This document shows positions 60,181 through 64,000 of a DNA stretch of 64,000 nt, piece after piece. The notes beneath the pieces were generated by a model. It searched no databases and was not told the DNA's origin. It was given only the letters and a program-made list of their open reading frames with translations. The DNA comes from Przewalskia tangutica (lineage: Eukaryota > Streptophyta > Magnoliopsida > Solanales > Solanaceae): the NCBI GenBank assembly GCA_029844215.1, contig CM056724.1, forward strand, positions 78,387,093-78,451,092, written 5' to 3'. The translations under genes and the position numbers were made by a program. Every line of letters starts with the position of its first letter. The stretch's first letter is position 1.

Positions 60181-60604
60181 TCAACATCGTAATCCTTAAG
60201 CAACTCTAACCACCGCCTCGCCGTAAGTTCAGCCTCCTCCGGTGAAGATATACCGAGGCTCTTGTGGTCTGTATAAATATCCACGAACCCCATATAAATA
60301 GTGCCTCCAGATCTTCAAAGCGTGAATCACCGCGCTAACTCCAAATCATGGATGGGTAGTTCCTCACGCTTCTTAAGTCGCCGACGCGACGCTATAACCT
60401 TACCACCGCATCAACACACATCCGAGCCCGACGCCGACGATCACAATACACAACATAACCGCTCGACCTCCGGAAGAGTAAGAACGGGCGATCGTCACTC
60501 TTTTCAAAGAATCGAAACCCCGCCACAAGCATCATCCACCAAACTTAGCCGCTTTCCGATTCACCTAGTAAATGGTGCAGATAGAAGCAAACTTCTACGA
60601 ACCG
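60181..60604 (-). pseudogene. pol: RNase H, element H
   Basis: Minus-strand homologue of 13601-14200 in E. YTDHKSL is in the frame at 59982-60293. The first catalytic block around 60420-60480 is frameshifted. Confidence 0.7.
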
Positions 60605-61195
60605 CACAATCCTCAAATGCTCCGCGTGCTCTCGCCTGAGCGAATAAACCAAGATATCATCAATGAACACTATCACAAACGTGTCCAAAATGGTTTGAAC
60701 ACTCGGTTCATCAAATCCATGAATACCGCGAGCATTGGTCAACCCAAAGCGACATGACCAACTCATAATGCCTGCATCGTCCGAATGCGATCCTAGGGAC
60801 ATCCGCTCTCGACTGCACTGATGATAGCCCGATCGCAGATCAATCTTGAGAAACATCTCGCGCTCGCAATCGGTCGAACAAATCATCAATCCCGGAAGGG
60901 TATTCGTTTAATGGTCACCTTGTTCACCGTCAGAATCAACACACATGCGTGGCCCCGCCCTTCTTCTTCACGAACACACGGCTTCCCGGGAGAAACACTG
61001 GGCCCGATGAAGCCCTTCTCCAAAGAAATCTCTCACCGGTCTCAACTCTCTCAACTCGGCGGTGCCATCCGTATGGCGGAATGGAAATAGCCGAGTGTCC
61101 GCAAAGACATCGATAAAACTCTATCTCCTCTCGGGAGGATACCCGAGGTCGTCTAGAAACACGTGCGGGAACTCTCGACCATCGAATCGATCGAA
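60605..61195 (-). pseudogene. pol: Reverse transcriptase with internal deletion, element H
   Basis: VFIDDI is encoded at about 60652-60669. The frame at 60545-60889 has FLKIDLRSGYHQ, RFGLTNA and FVIVFIDDILVYS, then passes straight from HLRIV to RFVEVCFYL. About 195 bp present in E (near 14218-14420), the RT thumb region, are missing here. The element is cut at 61195 by LTR L before the protease. Confidence 0.8.
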
Positions 61196-64000
61196 TGTCA
61201 CGACCGAACCCGCCCGTGGATCGTGCCTTACCGGGCACCCTAGTGATACAACATCGAGTAATCGGAATATAAAACAATAACATGAAACCAATGCAATAAG
61301 ACGGTGAAATAAGAAGACAAAGCAACCCAAAACGGTTACCTTCATAATATATAACAATTTGAGCGATACGTCCCTTTCTACAACTCGCCCACAACAAGAT
61401 TACATGCACTTCTAAGAATGATACGACAACAATGGCGGGACAGTGGCCCCGCCAAAACCCCGAATGTAAACACCTACTACGACAGGGACTATACCATCGA
61501 TAAGCCTTCGAGAAACGGAGCTTCCCAAACGCTGAATCGTGACTCGAGCTAGGATCAACGATCGTGTACCTCAACTGCGGATGAACGCAGCCCGGCGAGG
61601 TCAAGACAACAGTACCAAGTATGTGAAATCAAAATATCAGAAATGAAATCATAATAGTCTATAAAGCGAGACATGTATGATAACCAAACTACGCCATAAT
61701 TAAATAAGCAGTCATGTCAAGTCAGGGACTCACGCCCTCAAAGTCATCACTCAAATATAACTATGGGTCTCAAGCCCATAACATCGATCATGCCCGTGGA
61801 ATACCTTCCTCACTGCCGGCAGTTTATGATATAAAAGCACCAAGAAATACACATGAACACCAGGTCCCACCTGTGTCCTAATAAAACAGTACAGGGTAAG
61901 AACGAAAGCATAACCGACTACTAACACCCACAAGATTAACAGTGGTCATAAATCAGATCATGATATCTCGTCTAGACCGTCCACATGATCAAAGCCGTCA
62001 CTCGCCTGCAGATCGATGCGCGTCTAGCCTCGAACTCTCCGCAGCTCGCATAGGCCAACCTCATAGCCCGCATGAGGTATTCCTCGCATCGAGGTAGCTA
62101 CTCCGGCATCGCCCCGACTCGCACCGCGTAGCCACGAAGACCGCATGACCACAAGCGGCCGCAAAACTAACTCGAACTCCGTAGTTCCGCATGGATCCCC
62201 GGACCCGCATGAGGTATTCTCGAATCATGGTCCTGCATCGCCGAGTCTACCGCGACGGAGGCGCCTTAACCTCGGAAACAAGTCAAGGTGAGTGGTACAA
62301 TACCAACATAACTACGAGAGTCAAACAACTTTAAGCAATGGCGGGAAACCCCTTTACACTAACATCACAAGATACTATCACACGTAGCATCCTAGCATGT
62401 TTACTTAACAAATCAACAAGAAAGTATTACAAGGCAATCACAAACCAACATAATCAAGTTATATACACAAGGTACTTTCTACTATATGATTAACAAGATC
62501 GGTTTTTATCCCCAAAGTACTTCATACATTAACTCTTTAAAAGATACGTTACTTTCACAAAACCACACAATACGTAGTATATGAAAATAGAGTGATTATC
62601 TTTTGAAGTAAATCAAAACACTTACCCTTGTAAAATCAAGTAACAACATTATTTTCCAAACGCCCAAGTTTGCCTAATTTCAAATGTTCACGCTTCTTAT
62701 TTTAGAAAGGTTTCGTAGTTCATAGTCTTATTCATTTAAGAATATAATTCTCTTTTAAACCATCTGAGAAACATAAGCCTTATATGTGAGTAGGATATTC
62801 TTGTTTATAACAATCTTATTACAGCAGCCATGATCTAGGAAATATCATTTTGTCTCATCTTAGCTTCTATGCAGATGGAAGTTTCTACTGGTTTTAATAA
62901 TACTTAATCACAAAACATTTCCTTATTAACGCCGCATGGTTTGTCGATACACATTCGATTTCGAACTCAAGAAAACATTCTTAAGCCGTTATACCTAACT
63001 TCCCATAAAGCTAGTATAACTCTTAAGTTTTCAAAACTAAGTATTACTCTTCTTTCAAAATGATTCAAAAATCTTTTGAAATACTTCAAGTTCTTTATTA
63101 TCACATAACCAAACGCTTATAGTTCAAATCGATTACCTTTTAAAACCATAAGTATTTTCTTACATACATAAAGATGTTATAACCAACTTCTCATAAAGCC
63201 GTTATAACACTTTATGTTTTAGACCAATCAAATACATTTAACACACGTGACGCTCACCGTACTACATAGTTACACACATATCATGCTAGAAGAGATAGGA
63301 AGAGGTTCACATACCTCGCGACGATTATCGACTAATAGCAAAACGCCCAAGTACCTCAAACCGCCGGCTACTCCTAAGCCAAGTAGATCGCGCCACGCAT
63401 AGTACTTCCACCTATAAGGCCACAAGGCGTTTATTAACATTTAGGTCTCTTCAGAACATTCTACGTAAAATTCGCAAAGACTCTCCCCGCAACAACGTAA
63501 ATCTCCTCTCTATCTGGCCGGCTACCAAGCCAACCAGGGGGTTATACGCCTAATCCGACGTGCACAATTCTACCTCACGTAAAAGCTACACAAGTCTACT
63601 GTAATACACCCTATGTAATTACATTCAAGACTTTCTTTGAAAAGGTTTCTTATTATTCAGCTTAAGTCAAAAGACATTGCGATAACTACGTTCGATTCTA
63701 TATATAGTATACTTCAACTATATATTCTAACAACATGTAATTTCCAATTACAATAGGGACAAGATAATTACCTCGATAAGCCCATAATTATCCAAGTATA
63801 AAGTCGATCCTGGGCAACGTTTAGCTCCAACTCCGCGCGGTCCAACCCGCTCCAAACCACCCTTAGAAGTTCTAACCAACTTCTACTTAATACTCCAACT
63901 AACTATGGAGATTTTCCTTGTGGTTTTGTGGATGAAGGGAAGTATATAGTATTTACGGCTTTTCAGATAAGTATAACCTTGGAATACTACAAGGTATAAG
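61196..64000 (-). mobile_element. LTR L, family II (runs off the window)
   Basis: Begins TGTCACGACCGAACCC and matches, in reverse complement, the LTRs of D from their 3' end back to about 690 bp from their start, so about 0.7 kb lies beyond the window. It contains the imperfect TCCGCATGG repeats (about 62040-62270) and the conserved block (63658-63682). It is inserted in H after ATCGATCGAA. Whether it is solo or the 3' LTR of a whole element is unknown. Confidence 0.87.

Larger units (their letters stand above)
9715..61195 (-). mobile_element. Element E/H: family I tandem retrotransposon with nested insertions
   Basis: A family I (Tekay/Del-like) unit on the minus strand. Order on the plus strand is LTR a (9715-12073), internal E (12074-14939 + 44372-44857 + 54479-56056), LTR b (56057-58472), internal H (58473-61195). 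LTR b has a PBS and gag start on its left but a PPT and pol end on its right, so it serves both internal regions. This is a tandem LTR-internal-LTR-internal arrangement, expected from unequal recombination between LTRs. E is split by G and D; H is cut by LTR L. Removing the inserts gives an E internal region of about 4.93 kb, matching G (4.97 kb). Confidence 0.75.

Noticed and set aside
60936..61604. 222-codon minus-strand frame
   Set aside because: It runs from LTR L into the RT of H across an insertion junction; a chimera of unrelated parts.
1..64000. A novel defence, biosynthetic or other gene system
   Set aside because: All segments are accounted for by LTRs, gag-pol remnants or family-specific filler; nothing outside retrotransposon biology is supported.

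Overview
The window looks like nuclear heterochromatin from a flowering plant. I found no host gene, tRNA, rRNA or microRNA precursor that I can support. Essentially all 64 kb is nested Ty3/gypsy LTR retrotransposons. LTR ends are TGTTATACCC...GTCGTGACA in the element sense. Primer-binding sites resemble the 3' end of initiator-Met tRNA, polypurine tracts look like AAGGAGGGGAGAA, and pol order is PR-RT-RNaseH-INT-chromodomain. The chromodomain end of pol (VKVLWRNEL, EEMTWEAEEDM, KYPHLF) and the long LTRs suggest the Tekay/Del lineage of chromoviruses. The species cannot be named from this sequence.

Three families are visible. Family I has LTRs of about 2.4 kb and a gag-pol internal region of about 4.95 kb (elements E, G and H). 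Family II has LTRs of 3.2-3.5 kb and a 2.2-2.6 kb internal region without PR, RT or RNaseH (C, D and probably Y; LTRs S, X and L). Family III has LTRs of 2.75 kb carrying a roughly 50-bp minisatellite (element B). All coding regions are broken by frameshifts.

Layout, left to right. 1-8575 is a stack of minus-strand LTRs: a fragment (1-613), LTR X (614-1697 + 4948-6392) split by solo LTR S (1698-4947, TSD TAAAA), and LTR Y (6393-8575). 8576-9714 is the decayed internal region of Y. 9715-61195 is a family I unit, minus strand, in tandem form: LTR - internal (E) - LTR - internal (H). E's internal region is split twice. G (14940-44371) sits in its RT region, and D (44858-54478, plus strand, TSD AGAAC) sits in its protease active-site codons. 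G's left LTR itself holds C (15063-24246) and B (25584-35964, TSD TCTAT). From 61196 to the window end, family II LTR L interrupts H.

The order of events read from the nesting is: Y first, then the E/H tandem, then G, D and L independently, then C and B into G. The family II copies lack polymerase genes and could only have moved using proteins from relatives such as family I. Shared LTR termini, PBS, PPT and a hairpin beside the PPT make that plausible.

Near-identical copies differ by many tiny changes, often at CTG, CAG or CCTGG sites, and even all five PBS sites lack the expected CAG. Base-level quality of this sequence, and therefore the frameshifts, should be treated with caution.
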